Assembly: GCA_034432635.1 (NCBI GenBank)
Contig: DAOUBK010000072.1
Location: forward strand, 34,740 to 98,739
Length of the DNA stretch: 64,000 nt
Direction of reading: 5' to 3'
Source of the DNA: Roseiflexus sp034432635
GTDB taxonomy: Bacteria > Chloroflexota > Chloroflexia > Chloroflexales > Roseiflexaceae
The number at the start of each line of letters is the position of its first letter. The first letter of the stretch is position 1. A model generated the notes under the pieces. That model searched no databases and was not told where the DNA came from. It worked only from the letters and a program-made list of their open reading frames with translations. Of this stretch, positions 34,310-43,478 are shown piece by piece. A program made the position numbers and the translations under genes.

Positions 34310-35146
34310 CTATGACAGACCTTCCAGCGCCTCGCGCAGTTCCGCCTCATCCATGCGACTGCTGTGTTCGGCAGTTGGGAAGCTGCGCTCACCGACAGCC
34401 GCCACATATGCAGCAACGGCAGAGCGAATGAGCGGCGCCAGTTCCGCGAAACGATGCGTATGGCGAGGTTTGAAATCGTCCCGCAGCCCGAGAATATCGG
34501 TGAACACCTGAACCTGACCGTCGCAGTGCAGTCCTGCGCCGATGCCGATTGTTGGGATGCGCAACCGTTCAGTGATCGCGGCAGCCAGTTGCGCCGGCAC
34601 CAGTTCGAGCACCAGGGCAAACGCCCCGGCTGCTTCGAGCGCCAGCGCATCTTCGATCATGCGACGTGCGGCAGCGGCAGATCGTCCCTGAACGCGCGCC
34701 TTGCCAAACAGGTGAACCGACTGGGGCGTATACCCCAGATGCCCCATCACCGGGACACCGCATTCGACCAGGCGACGAACAATCGGAACCATTGCCTGAC
34801 CGCCTTCGAGTTTCACCGCCTGAGCGCCGCCTTCCTGCATCAATCGACGCGCGGCGGTGATCGCCATTTCCATCGTCGCATAGGTCAGGAACGGCATATC
34901 TGCAACGATCAGCGCCGATTGAGCGCCACGCGCCACAGCCGCAGTGTGACGCACCATATCATCGAGTGTGACGGGAACGGTCGAACTGAAGCCAAGGACA
35001 TTATCACCCAGCGAGTCGCCGACCAGGAGCATCGGCACACCGGCAGCATCGAAGAGAGATGCAACGATCGCATCATAGGCGGTCAGCATTGCAATTGGCT
35101 CACCGCGCGCTTTCATCTGCTGAATATCAGTAATCGTTCTACGCAT
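34310..35146 (-). CDS. panB: 3-methyl-2-oxobutanoate hydroxymethyltransferase
   Basis: A 278-residue class II aldolase-like barrel that transfers a hydroxymethyl group from methylene-tetrahydrofolate to ketoisovalerate, giving ketopantoate. Signature sequences are MLTAYDAIVASLFDAAGV, LLVGDSLGDNVLG, VKLEGG, MGHLGYTPQSVH and IGIGAGLHCDGQV; the metal-binding aspartates and catalytic glutamate are present. I use the ATG at 35146, because the family starts at the RRTITDIQQMK helix. A rho-independent terminator separates it from the upstream roadblock gene. Confidence 0.96.
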   Translation of the reverse strand: MRRTITDIQQMKARGEPIAMLTAYDAIVASLFDAAGVPMLLVGDSLGDNVLGFSSTVPVTLDDMVRHTAAVARGAQSALIVADMPFLTYATMEMAITAARRLMQEGGAQAVKLEGGQAMVPIVRRLVECGVPVMGHLGYTPQSVHLFGKARVQGRSAAAARRMIEDALALEAAGAFALVLELVPAQLAAAITERLRIPTIGIGAGLHCDGQVQVFTDILGLRDDFKPRHTHRFAELAPLIRSAVAAYVAAVGERSFPTAEHSSRMDEAELREALEGLS

Positions 35147-35153
35147 GGCAGGC

Positions 35154-35196
35154 TGAAAAAAGTGGCGAGGAAGGATCACCGATCCGACCTCGCCAG
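35154..35196 (-). terminator. Rho-independent terminator after the roadblock gene
   Basis: On the minus strand TGGCGAGG pairs with CCTCGCCA, with an inner GGATC/GATCC stem, followed by CTTTTTT. A textbook intrinsic terminator ending the 35222-35590 transcript before panB. Confidence 0.88.
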
Positions 35197-35221
35197 CGAC
35201 GTCTGCGCTCGAACAAAGCGC

Positions 35222-35590
35222 TTAGACCAGGCTTAGCAACTCATTGGCGGTGCGCTTCATCTCGAGGAAGACGAGGCCGAGCTTCGCTTTGCTGGCGGCA
35301 AGCGCGGTCAGCACTGCTTCTTCACCGATCGAGACCAGCACCACATACCCTTCTTCGCCACGAACGAACACCTGATCGAGCTGCCCGCGCTTCAATTCAT
35401 TAGCGATCCGTTCTCCAAGCGACAGCATGGCGGCGCTCATCGCGGAGACGCGATCCTCTTCTACATCAGCCGGCAGCGCCGAGGCCATGATCAGGCCGTC
35501 TACACTCACGACAGCAGACGCCTCAATATCGGGGGTGTTCATCTGCAAGGCCTTGAGATGCCGAACCATCTCCTCGGTTCTGCTAGCCAT
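35222..35590 (-). CDS. Roadblock/LC7 domain protein
   Basis: A 122-residue single-domain protein with the roadblock/LC7 pattern: helix (MVRHLKALQ), strand pair SAVVSVDGLIMASAL, helix MSAAMLSLGERIANEL, strands LDQVFVRGEEGYVVLVSIGEEAVLTAL, and C-terminal helix LGLVFLEMKRTANELLSL. In bacteria such proteins (for example MglB) bind and regulate Ras-like GTPases of the MglA type, often in motility or polarity. No GTPase gene is adjacent. It is monocistronic: strong GAGGAGG before the ATG, own promoter, own terminator. Confidence 0.9.
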   Translation of the reverse strand: MASRTEEMVRHLKALQMNTPDIEASAVVSVDGLIMASALPADVEEDRVSAMSAAMLSLGERIANELKRGQLDQVFVRGEEGYVVLVSIGEEAVLTALAASKAKLGLVFLEMKRTANELLSLV

Positions 35591-35704
35591 TCAGGTCCTC
35601 CTCAGGACAATTGGAACGAACGAATGCTGGTTTTCTATGCCTTGCGCGGGCGACCCGACATCGTGACGCTCACGACAGACGCCCGTATGGTGCAAGTCGC
35701 TGAT

Positions 35705-35733
35705 ATTCTACTACACTTTTTGACAGAGAGCAA
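35705..35733 (-). promoter_or_regulatory. Promoter of the roadblock gene
   Basis: On the minus strand TTGCTC (35733-35728), 17 bases, TAGAAT (35710-35705), about 115 bases before the ATG at 35590. Confidence 0.6.
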
Positions 35734-35808
35734 CTGGTAATAGCGATGAGTTGCGGATGGGCAAGCGGCATTGATGCAAAAAAGGGCATCACAGCGCAAA
35801 CCGATATG

Positions 35809-37116
35809 TTACGGCGCGGGTTCGAGTCGTTCGCGCAGGCGGCGGTCAGCTTCGGCGACGGCATCGGCAGGCGTGGTGAGACCAAGCAACGCCTGACGTT
35901 GCATGCGTCTGATTTCCTGCTCGACGAAGACGCGCGTGCTGGCATTCGGCATCGGCAATCCCTGTTCTGCCTGAGTGCGGAAAACCTGCGCAGCCGCGAT
36001 CTGGGGCGAATCGCCGGTCAACGCCAGGGCGCGCGACGCCGGTTGCATATCGCTCTGGAGCAACGCCGCCTGCGCTTCTTCACCGATCATGAAGCGCAGG
36101 AAACGCACCGCTGCATCACGTTCCTCTGTGCCGACCAGGCTGTTGATCGCCAGAACATCGGTGCGTACATATGGGCGTGGCATCTGTCCAGTTTCACTCA
36201 GGCGCGGCAGCGGCGCAAGACCGAGCCGATCGCCCCAAAGTTCGCGGTAGATACCGATCTGATGCGCCCAGTCGAAGGTCATGATCGCACGACCGTCTTT
36301 CAATTCGCGATCAACCAGAATGCTGCTGTCGCTACGTACCAGAATGCGGGGATCGGTGTGCAATTGGGTGAGCCAGTCCAGCCATTGCTCGGCGCCAGCG
36401 CGCCCCTCGCTGCCGAGCACAACCCGCCCCTCGTCATCGAAGATGCGCCCATCGAAAGCGTACAGATAGCCGATGGTGTTGTCATACGACAGGTTGAGCG
36501 CCAGTCCCCAGATGGGCGGTTGCGCCTCTGGATCGCTCAATCCACGCCCGACTGCGATCATGGTTGCGGTATCCGCCGGGGCTTGGGTCAGATTGGCTGT
36601 GTTGTAGTAGAGCGCAATTGTATCAAAACGAATCGGGACGCCATACAGCCGCTGCGTCCCGGCAGCATCGCGCAGCCGAGCGCCTGCCAGCGCAACCAGC
36701 AGAAGCGTATCGGTCTCCTGCGACGGAATCAGATCATCGAGCGGGAGCATGACACCTGCCTCTGCGAGCGGACCAATCCAGGTATTGGGGATGAGTACCA
36801 GATGCGGACCGCTTCCGGCTGCCACTGCTGCGCGCAGTTCGGCGGCGAAAGTTGCCAGCGGCACTGCCTGCAGCACAATGCGTCCGTCACGCTGCTGGCG
36901 ATTGTACTGCTCAACCAGTCGTCCAAGCGCCTGTCGCTCGCTGCCCGACCATCCATGCCACAGCAGGATTGGTCCAACGCTGGAAGGGTTGGCCTCAATC
37001 GTCGGATTGGCAGGGGTTCCGGGCGCGTCATTCGGCTCGCATGCAGCGATCAGGACAGCAATGAGCAGAATGGCAATCAGACAGCATCGCATGATCCGGC
37101 GAGATACTCTCATCAT
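35809..37116 (-). CDS. Extracellular solute-binding lipoprotein (family 1, sugar type)
   Basis: A 435-residue binding protein with a lipoprotein signal peptide (CCLIAILLIAVLIAACEP; lipobox cysteine near residue 26). ILLWHGWSGSERQALGRLVEQYN and GPHLVLIPNTWIGPLAEAGVMLPLDDLI are the usual opening of family-1 maltose/glycerol-phosphate-type binding proteins. Later it shows the YGVPIRFDTIALYYNTANL and AIMTFDWAHQI segments. It would capture a sugar or related solute at the outer face of the membrane. No permease or ATPase is nearby. ATGs at residues 1, 2 and 9 are possible starts. Confidence 0.87.
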   Translation of the reverse strand: MMRVSRRIMRCCLIAILLIAVLIAACEPNDAPGTPANPTIEANPSSVGPILLWHGWSGSERQALGRLVEQYNRQQRDGRIVLQAVPLATFAAELRAAVAAGSGPHLVLIPNTWIGPLAEAGVMLPLDDLIPSQETDTLLLVALAGARLRDAAGTQRLYGVPIRFDTIALYYNTANLTQAPADTATMIAVGRGLSDPEAQPPIWGLALNLSYDNTIGYLYAFDGRIFDDEGRVVLGSEGRAGAEQWLDWLTQLHTDPRILVRSDSSILVDRELKDGRAIMTFDWAHQIGIYRELWGDRLGLAPLPRLSETGQMPRPYVRTDVLAINSLVGTEERDAAVRFLRFMIGEEAQAALLQSDMQPASRALALTGDSPQIAAAQVFRTQAEQGLPMPNASTRVFVEQEIRRMQRQALLGLTTPADAVAEADRRLRERLEPAP

Positions 37117-37150
37117 CCGCCGGATTATAGCATACCGACCGGAGCGCTGC

Positions 37151-38077
37151 TCAGTCGATAGTCACGACAATCCGCGGTAGTTCCACGAAGTGATCCATAC
37201 CATCGGTTTGATACACATAGGTGCGTTCTTCGGCAGTGGTCATTGCGCAGTGGTTGCCGTGCCGGTCGATGGCTATCAGGCTCATCGTGTTGGGTGTACC
37301 GCGCAGGATCGGGGCAAGATCGCGGAATGCTTCGCGGCACGCTGTTTCGAGCGGATACCCAAGCTTGAGATAGAGCACGACGCTACGCGCAGTTGCAGCG
37401 CGGATCGCCGCTTCACCCCAACCGGTGCATGCTGCCGCGCCATACCGGTCATCGGCGTAGTTGCCGCCACCGATAATCGGCGAGTCACCGAGCCGCCCCG
37501 GATACTTCCATGCCCATCCGCTGGTGCTGACCGCCGATGCAATGCGTCCCTGTCGATCCTGCGCAATGAAGTTGACCGTGCCGGTAACATGTTCAGGGTC
37601 CTGCGTCAGCGCAGCGCTGCGCTTCAGGAGCGTGGCGAGCAGTTCATGCGCCCCCTGCCAGTCGATCAGCGTGCGCCCTTCGAGACCGGCGCGCCAGACC
37701 CGTTCGGCATGATCCGTCAACAGATTCTTGCGCGGCATGCCGATTTCGGCGGCAAAGCGCGCAGCGCCGTCGCCAACCAGCACAACGTGTGGCAGGTCTT
37801 CCATCACGCGCCGGGCTACGCTGATGGCGGCACGATACCCTTTCAACGCGCCTACGGCGCCGGCGCGCAACGTCGTTCCATCCATGATCGAGGCATCGAG
37901 TTCGACTTCCCCTAACAGATTGGGGTATCCGCCATATCCGACGGAATGATCGTCAGGGTTGTCTTCCACCAGGCGCGTTGCCGCTTCGACGGCATCGAGC
38001 GCCGACCCACCCGCCTGCAGGATTGCCCAGCCGGCGGCAATGCCCACGCTGCCATTGCTGCTGCCAATGATGATCAT
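37151..38077 (-). CDS. Asparaginase 2 / glycosylasparaginase-family Ntn hydrolase
   Basis: A 308-residue member of the isoaspartyl peptidase/N4-glycosylasparaginase family. The N-terminal GWAILQAGGSALDAVEAATRLVEDNP and MDGTTLRAGAVGAL are conserved. The autocleavage region is HVTGTVNFIAQD, with Thr as the presumed new N-terminal nucleophile, followed by PGRLGDSPIIGGGNYADDRYG and ACTGWGE, which hold substrate-binding residues. It should self-cleave and then hydrolyse an asparagine- or isoaspartyl-type amide. It overlaps the methyltransferase by four bases. Confidence 0.87.
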   Translation of the reverse strand: MIIIGSSNGSVGIAAGWAILQAGGSALDAVEAATRLVEDNPDDHSVGYGGYPNLLGEVELDASIMDGTTLRAGAVGALKGYRAAISVARRVMEDLPHVVLVGDGAARFAAEIGMPRKNLLTDHAERVWRAGLEGRTLIDWQGAHELLATLLKRSAALTQDPEHVTGTVNFIAQDRQGRIASAVSTSGWAWKYPGRLGDSPIIGGGNYADDRYGAAACTGWGEAAIRAATARSVVLYLKLGYPLETACREAFRDLAPILRGTPNTMSLIAIDRHGNHCAMTTAEERTYVYQTDGMDHFVELPRIVVTID

Positions 38078-38961
38078 GTTGCCTCACTCGTGCTGTGTTG
38101 CGGATCCTTCTGAAATGCGAGCACCATGTAGTGCATAAGACGCAGGTGGTGCAACCATCCAAAAATGGTGAACAGTTCTGTCATGCCGAAGTAGTCCGGC
38201 AGCAGATGACGAATGAACCGCCGCCAGATCGGGAAGGTCGGCAGCAACCCGCGTGTTACGTCATCGATCACGACCGGGCGCAACCCGATGCGGCGCGCAG
38301 TCTGGCGGTAGGTATGCAGGGTGTAACTGAGATCGAAGTGACCAAAACCCGGCGCGATCATTCGCTCGACCGTTCCACCGAGCATCCAGAGAGCGAGGCG
38401 CATAATCCGGGTTGGCACAAAATCGGAAAGCGCCAGACGCCCGCCAGGACGCAGCACCCGATGCGCTTCGCGCAGAAACGCTTCCCGGCTGGCAAAATGG
38501 AAACTGCACTCTACAGCCAGCACTGTGTCGAACGATTCATCTGCATACGGCAGGCGCAGAGCGTCGCCAACCGAAAAATCGACGACGTTGCCAGGGCGGG
38601 AGCAAACCACGTGCCGCGCCTGTTCGATCTGCGATGGATCGATATTCAATCCCAACAGTTCGACCTGATCGAAACGTTCGTTCAGCATTGCCAGTGTACC
38701 GCCGATGCCGCAGCCAACGTCGAGGATGCGCTGTCCGGCACGCACCGCGCCCGCCGCGATGATCCGCAGGGTGAGCGCATCGGCGGCGCGCACAAAATCT
38801 GCAATCGAACCATCGGCGTGCGCTGGGTTGTCCCAGACCCCGAAATGCACGTGGCGCCCAAAGGCTGCCAGTGCCAGCGGATCGGCGGCGCGTCGTCGTT
38901 CCAGCACGCGCTCGAAGTACGTCAGCCCGACCTGTGATTGACGCTTAGTGGTCGTCTTCAT
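38074..38961 (-). CDS. SAM-dependent methyltransferase, class I
   Basis: A 295-residue methyltransferase. Motif I is ILDVGCGIGGTLAML (about residues 79-93), then LLGLNIDPSQIEQAR, DALRLPYADESFDTVLAVECSFHF (motif II region) and HRVLRPGGRLALSDF (motif III). The arrangement resembles lipid- or small-molecule-modifying enzymes of the UbiE/tocopherol C-methyltransferase type. It overlaps fabF by 17 bases and the asparaginase gene by four, so the three are translated from one message. The tight coupling to a ketoacyl synthase suggests a fatty-acid- or polyketide-derived substrate; this is only inference. Confidence 0.85.
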   Translation of the reverse strand: MKTTTKRQSQVGLTYFERVLERRRAADPLALAAFGRHVHFGVWDNPAHADGSIADFVRAADALTLRIIAAGAVRAGQRILDVGCGIGGTLAMLNERFDQVELLGLNIDPSQIEQARHVVCSRPGNVVDFSVGDALRLPYADESFDTVLAVECSFHFASREAFLREAHRVLRPGGRLALSDFVPTRIMRLALWMLGGTVERMIAPGFGHFDLSYTLHTYRQTARRIGLRPVVIDDVTRGLLPTFPIWRRFIRHLLPDYFGMTELFTIFGWLHHLRLMHYMVLAFQKDPQHSTSEAT

Positions 38962-40204
38962 ACCGCCGAAACAGGACTACTGCATTCTGTCCGCCGAATC
39001 CAAACGCATTGGCAAGCGCAACCCGCACATCCTGATGGCGCGCCTGGTTGGGTACATAATCAAGATCACATGCCGGATCGGGCGTCTCGTAATTGATCGT
39101 TGGCGGAACCATGCCGGTCTCGATGCTTTTGACGCAGCCGATTGCTGCCAGTGCGCCGGCTGCGCCTGCCGTGTGCCCGATCATCGATTTGATGCCACTC
39201 ACCGTCACCCGATAGGCGTGGTCGCCAAGGGCGCGCTTGATCGCAGCGGTCTCGGCAGCATCGTTGAGCGGTGTGCCGGTTCCGTGTGCGCTGATATGGT
39301 CTACATCCTCCGGTTGCAGTCCAGCATCGTCAATGGCGCGACTGATGGCAAGCGCGGCGAACTCTCCACCCGGCGCGGGTGCTGTGAGATGGTAGGCATC
39401 TTCGGTTGCCCCAAAGCCTGCCAGTTCGGCGTAGATGCGCGCGCCGCGCGCCCGCGCGTGCTCCAGTTGTTCGAGCACCAGGATACCGCATCCTTCACCA
39501 CCGGCAGTTCCCTTGCGGTTCGCATCGAACGGGCGCACGGCGCGCGCCGGGTCATCACCAGGCGGCGCAATTGCGCCAATAACCCCGAACGCCATAGCGT
39601 TGAGTGCTGTCACACCTGCATCGGTTCCACCGCAGATGGCGACCAGTGCCTCGCCGTAGTGTACCATACGCGCCGCTTCACCGATAGCGTAGGCGCCGGT
39701 GGCACATGCGAGCACTGGCGTTGTAGTGGGACCGTGCAACCCATACTGGATGGCAACCTGGCACGATGCCATGTTGTAGATGAAAGTCGGCATGTAGAAG
39801 GCATCGACCCGTTTGCGCCCTTTTGCCATGAAGGCAAGCGTTTGCTCTTCCACTTCGGCGGTTCCGCCGAGTGACGTGCCAATATCCACAGCGATGCGGG
39901 AACGGTCGATGGCATCGAGGTTCAAGCCGCTATCGCGGAGCGCTTCGCCAGCGGCGGCAACCGCGAACTGTGCGAAGCGCGCCATACGTCGCGCCGCTTT
40001 GGCGTCCATAAAATCGCGCGGGTCGAAGTTGCGCACTTCAGCCGCGATCACGTAAGGAAAGTCAGCGATGTCGTAGCGTGTTGCCAGCGCCACGGCGGAT
40101 CGTCCCTTCAGCAGAGCGTCCCAGAAGACCGGCACGCCAATGCCAGCCGGCGTAATCGCACCCATGCCGGTGACCACAACGCGGTGTGCTGCTCTCGATT
40201 TCAT
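38945..40204 (-). CDS. fabF: 3-oxoacyl-[acyl-carrier-protein] synthase II
   Basis: A 419-residue condensing enzyme. The nucleophilic cysteine is in PVLACATGAYAIGEA (about residue 168), and the two active histidines are in ISAHGTGTPLND and MIGHTAGAAGA; GTAGGEGCGILVLE and NAFGFGGQNAVVLF are also standard. It extends acyl-ACP chains with malonyl-ACP. I start at the ATG at 40204 (MKSRAAHRVVVTGMG); the open frame before it has no similarity. It heads an overlapping three-gene run with the methyltransferase. No acyl-carrier protein or other fab genes lie nearby, so a role in a special lipid rather than bulk fatty acid synthesis is possible. Confidence 0.92.
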   Translation of the reverse strand: MKSRAAHRVVVTGMGAITPAGIGVPVFWDALLKGRSAVALATRYDIADFPYVIAAEVRNFDPRDFMDAKAARRMARFAQFAVAAAGEALRDSGLNLDAIDRSRIAVDIGTSLGGTAEVEEQTLAFMAKGRKRVDAFYMPTFIYNMASCQVAIQYGLHGPTTTPVLACATGAYAIGEAARMVHYGEALVAICGGTDAGVTALNAMAFGVIGAIAPPGDDPARAVRPFDANRKGTAGGEGCGILVLEQLEHARARGARIYAELAGFGATEDAYHLTAPAPGGEFAALAISRAIDDAGLQPEDVDHISAHGTGTPLNDAAETAAIKRALGDHAYRVTVSGIKSMIGHTAGAAGALAAIGCVKSIETGMVPPTINYETPDPACDLDYVPNQARHQDVRVALANAFGFGGQNAVVLFRRYEDDH

Positions 40205-40986
40205 ACAGTTATGCAGGTTGCACACATCGACAGCACGCCGATGCGCATTGTTCAGACCGGATCTGCAGTGCTCATGCCGATGACGAAGACGGTTACACAT
40301 CGTCACGTGTGCAAGGCATGTCCCGTCTGCCCCATGTCCAGAGGCGCGTCTGCGTCCGGCGACGATAACGACACAGAAACAGGCGGCAGATCACTCTCTG
40401 GAGATGCATTATAGCACCTGCACGAGGACTACCACATCACGTCACTCGTACCGTATAACGGAGGAGTGACCGCGAGCAACGTATTGATTGCCTGTCCTGG
40501 AGGCAATGGCAGGGGTAGAAGTGGTCTGGCGGGTTTTTCCGCCAGAGCTAAGGGCAGCAAGATTGAGCCGCGTGCATACCTGAGGCAGTCGATCCCGGCG
40601 GTCGGATAATCCCGGCGTTTCTGCGTGGCAGAACGCTGCAACTGCCTTTCTTTCCTTGCGGGAAAGTGTGGGCGGGGACGAGGGGAGCGTTGAGACAATG
40701 ACGCAAGGAGCGTATGCGGTCGTGGCAGAACAGACCTTCGGGTCGCGAATATCGGCTATTCATTATTGCGCGCCGCGTTATAAGCTGATTTACCGCGAAA
40801 TTGCACGTTCTGCCCGATCTGCTGTACAAACGTTTCAGATCTCCGATCAGTTCCGGTTGACTCAGACATGGAGCGAGGGTCCCGGTCGAGCGGAATGCCG
40901 TAACGTCCGCTACATGTCATGTCCCGCGCGATCACTGCCATCCCGATTTGCTGGGACAACCTATTCGCGGTACCATAGCATATGTG
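40205..40986. other. 782-base gap between fabF and ccmA
   Basis: Divergent spacer with no reading frame I can support. It must contain the fabF and ccm promoters, but I cannot assign either with confidence. It holds a perfect hairpin (40525-40546) and further short GC-rich inverted repeats around 40600-40680, including CTTTC...GGAAAG at about 40647-40668, like the remnants seen at 32.1-33.4 kb. Confidence 0.5.
40525..40546. repeat. Perfect hairpin TCTGGCGG-6-CCGCCAGA
   Basis: Eight exact pairs around a GTTTTT loop, far from either flanking gene. The T-rich part is in the loop, so it is not an intrinsic terminator; more like a repetitive palindromic element. Confidence 0.6.
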
Positions 40987-41619
40987 ATGAATGCAACGAA
41001 CAGTCTGTGCCTGACCGTGTCCGATGTCGCCATTGAGTATGGTGCGCGACGGGTGCTTGCTGGCATCTCGTTCGAGGTGTGCGCCGGTGAGACTCTGGTG
41101 GTAGCGGGCGCCAATGGGAGCGGTAAAAGTTCGCTGCTGCGGGTTATCTGCGGTCTGCAACGACCGGCGCGGGGTCATGTGACGATTGAGATGGACGGCG
41201 TTACCCTTCGTCCGGTGGAAGCGTTGCATCTGCTCGGATGGGTTGCACCCGATCTCCAACTCTACCGTGAGCTGACTGCGCTGGAGAACCTGGCGTTTTT
41301 CGCTGCGGTGCGCGGTATTCGTTGCACCCGCGCCGACCTAGAGGCGTTGCTTGCCGAAGTTGGTCTGGAGGGGCGTGGCGATGACCTGGTAGCGGCGTAT
41401 TCGTCGGGAATGACGCAACGCCTGCGCTACGCCTACGCGCTTCTCCATCGTCCGCGCATCCTGGCGCTCGACGAGCCGACGGTGACATTCGATGCGCGTG
41501 GCGTGGCGCTGGTTGAAGAGGTAGTGGCGCAACAACGGCAGTGTGGTATCACGATTATCGCCACCAATGATCCGCGTGAAGAGCGTTTTGGTGATTACGT
41601 CCTGCGTTTGGGGCGGTAA
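40987..41619 (+). CDS. ccmA: Cytochrome c biogenesis ATP-binding protein CcmA
   Basis: A 210-residue ABC ATPase: Walker A VAGANGSGKSSLLRV, signature YSSGMTQRLRYAYAL, and Walker B RILALDEPTVTFD, where the family more often has DEPtAnLD. With CcmB and CcmC it forms the complex that releases heme-loaded CcmE. It is the first gene of a contiguous ccm block through 46516. The ATG at 40987 is preferred to one 39 bases upstream because the ABC fold begins at LTVSDVAIEYGARRVL. Confidence 0.87.
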   Translation: MNATNSLCLTVSDVAIEYGARRVLAGISFEVCAGETLVVAGANGSGKSSLLRVICGLQRPARGHVTIEMDGVTLRPVEALHLLGWVAPDLQLYRELTALENLAFFAAVRGIRCTRADLEALLAEVGLEGRGDDLVAAYSSGMTQRLRYAYALLHRPRILALDEPTVTFDARGVALVEEVVAQQRQCGITIIATNDPREERFGDYVLRLGR

Positions 41620-41662
41620 CCGGCGCTGTCGGTAGTTCTGGACAACCGGATATGAGACCGAG

Positions 41663-42412
41663 ATGATCGATCCACCTGCTTCTTCCCGGAGTGCTGTCGA
41701 TACGTCTGTTTCTCCGGTGCTGCCGGAAGCGCCGCTGTTGACCGCAGCGTGGGCTGTCTTCCGCAAAGACCTGCGCAGCGAGCTGCGGACGCGCTATGCG
41801 CTCAATGCGATCCTGCTGTTTGCGGTCAGCACCGTCGTTGCGATCAGCCTGGGGATGGGTCCGTTGACCACGTCGCGCAACGCCGATCTGCCGCTTATTC
41901 AGGCAGCATTGCTGTGGGTTGCCATCCTGTTTGCAGCGTTCACCGGCTTATCACGCGCATTTGTACAGGAGGAGGAGGCGCGTACCGCGGCGGCATTACG
42001 TTTGTCTGCCCGTCCAACTGCCGTCTTTCTGGGTAAACTGCTGTTCAACCTGGCGCTGCTGCTGATCCTGGTTGGGGTAACAACCGTGCTGTTCATCATT
42101 ATGCTGCGGGTGAAGGTTGGCAATCCGGGATTGCTGGTAGCGCTGTTACTGGCAGGCAGTATGGGTCTGGTAGCGGCAACGACGCTGATCGCAGCAATCA
42201 TTGCACGCGCTAGTGTGAAGGGGGCTTTGTTTGCGGTGCTCTCATTTCCCCTGCTTGTACCGCTTCTGACAGTTGCCATTCAAGGGAGCGCCAACGCGCT
42301 GATAGGGCGCGGTTGGGAGAGCGGGGTCGGTTCGCTTCAGGTGCTGGCAGGGTATACAATTGCTCTCTTTACTGCTTCACTTTTCCTGTTCAATACGGTA
42401 TGGGAGGCGTGA
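41663..42412 (+). CDS. ccmB: Heme exporter permease CcmB
   Basis: A 249-residue membrane protein with six predicted helices. The opening WAVFRKDLRSELRTRYALNAILLFAV and the RAFVQEEEARTAAALRLSARP cytoplasmic loop are characteristic of CcmB. It partners CcmA. It begins 43 bases after ccmA and precedes ccmC. Confidence 0.9.
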   Translation: MIDPPASSRSAVDTSVSPVLPEAPLLTAAWAVFRKDLRSELRTRYALNAILLFAVSTVVAISLGMGPLTTSRNADLPLIQAALLWVAILFAAFTGLSRAFVQEEEARTAAALRLSARPTAVFLGKLLFNLALLLILVGVTTVLFIIMLRVKVGNPGLLVALLLAGSMGLVAATTLIAAIIARASVKGALFAVLSFPLLVPLLTVAIQGSANALIGRGWESGVGSLQVLAGYTIALFTASLFLFNTVWEA

Positions 42413-42419
42413 AGAGTAT

Positions 42420-42448
42420 TTGATTTATTACACCTCATGTAGTATCAT
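42420..42448 (+). promoter_or_regulatory. Possible internal promoter before ccmC
   Basis: TTGATT (42420-42425), 17 bases, TATCAT (42443-42448) in an AT-rich pocket between ccmB and ccmC. Confidence 0.5.
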
Positions 42449-42470
42449 TTATGTTATCAGCATCCGTGCG

Positions 42471-43478
42471 ATGCCTAGAAAGAGCCGCTCCATGAGTGAC
42501 GGGCTTCGCCTTAATCAGGCTGCCAAACTCCTCCTTGGTGTCTGGATAGCCGGGATCATCGTAGCGATGTTTCTGGTAGTGCCGCAGTATGTCGGTCTTG
42601 GCGATGCCGGACGCATCATCATTTTGCACGTTCCCACTGCCTGGATTACAACCGTTGCTTTTGCGGTTTCCGCCGTGTACAGCATCCGTTACCTCTGGAA
42701 ACGCCGTGCAGCCGATGACGCCGGCGCTGTCGCTGCAGCTGAAGCGGGATTCCTGTTCTGCATTCTGGCGACGGTTTCGGGCATGTGGTTCGCCAGTATC
42801 GTCTGGGGAACGCCGTGGAACTGGGATCCGCGCGAGACCACAATCCTCATCCTGCTGCTGATCTATGCCGCCTACTTTGCGCTGCGTTCCGCCCTCGATG
42901 ATGTCGAACGGCGGCGGCGCTTCTCGGCAGTGTACAATCTGTTTGCTGCCGTTACGATGCCATTCCTCCTGTTCGTTGCGCCACGCATGGCGGAGAGCAC
43001 CCTGCATCCGAACTGTGCGTTCATCCAGGGTAGTCACTGCGACGGTATCTGGCTGGAGATGAACGGAACGCGCGTCGGGCAACTCGGCGATGTGGTGCTG
43101 CAGTTGCAGGAGATCGAGCAACGCGGCGACCTGGTGAAGGTGCAGGTGGAAGTGCGCATGCCCGGCTTGCGCGATGTTGCACTGCTCACTCCATCGTTCG
43201 AACTGTCGAGCGGCAAGCCGGCGGATCGCCCCGAATTTCCTGGTCAGCAGTTCCTGCTGGCAGTCGAAGGGGTCGATCTGACAAACGGTCGGGCACTGCT
43301 CAATATGGAAGCGCCGGGAACCGGGCTGCTCAGCAACAGTCGCACCTTGTGGACGTTCATGGCGGCGAATATCGGTTTTCTGGGGTTGTTCATCTGGCTG
43401 TATCGACTCCGCGCCGACGTGCTGTTGTTGCAGGAGCGCCTGGCGCGACGGGAGGTGGGGTATGGACTTCCTGCTTGA
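42471..43478 (+). CDS. ccmC: Cytochrome c biogenesis protein CcmC with enlarged extracytoplasmic domain
   Basis: A 335-residue heme-handling protein (328 from the ATG at 42492). Six hydrophobic segments are present; the heme-binding tryptophan motif is WGTPWNWDPRETTIL (about residues 112-126). CcmC from other bacteria is roughly 220-250 residues. Here about 120 extra residues lie between helix 5 and helix 6 (from HPNCAFIQGSHCDGIWL to GTGLLSNSRTLW) and should be outside the membrane. The domain contains two cysteines (NCAF, HCDG). CcmC loads heme onto CcmE. The next small gene overlaps its end by 17 bases. Confidence 0.87.
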   Translation: MPRKSRSMSDGLRLNQAAKLLLGVWIAGIIVAMFLVVPQYVGLGDAGRIIILHVPTAWITTVAFAVSAVYSIRYLWKRRAADDAGAVAAAEAGFLFCILATVSGMWFASIVWGTPWNWDPRETTILILLLIYAAYFALRSALDDVERRRRFSAVYNLFAAVTMPFLLFVAPRMAESTLHPNCAFIQGSHCDGIWLEMNGTRVGQLGDVVLQLQEIEQRGDLVKVQVEVRMPGLRDVALLTPSFELSSGKPADRPEFPGQQFLLAVEGVDLTNGRALLNMEAPGTGLLSNSRTLWTFMAANIGFLGLFIWLYRLRADVLLLQERLARREVGYGLPA

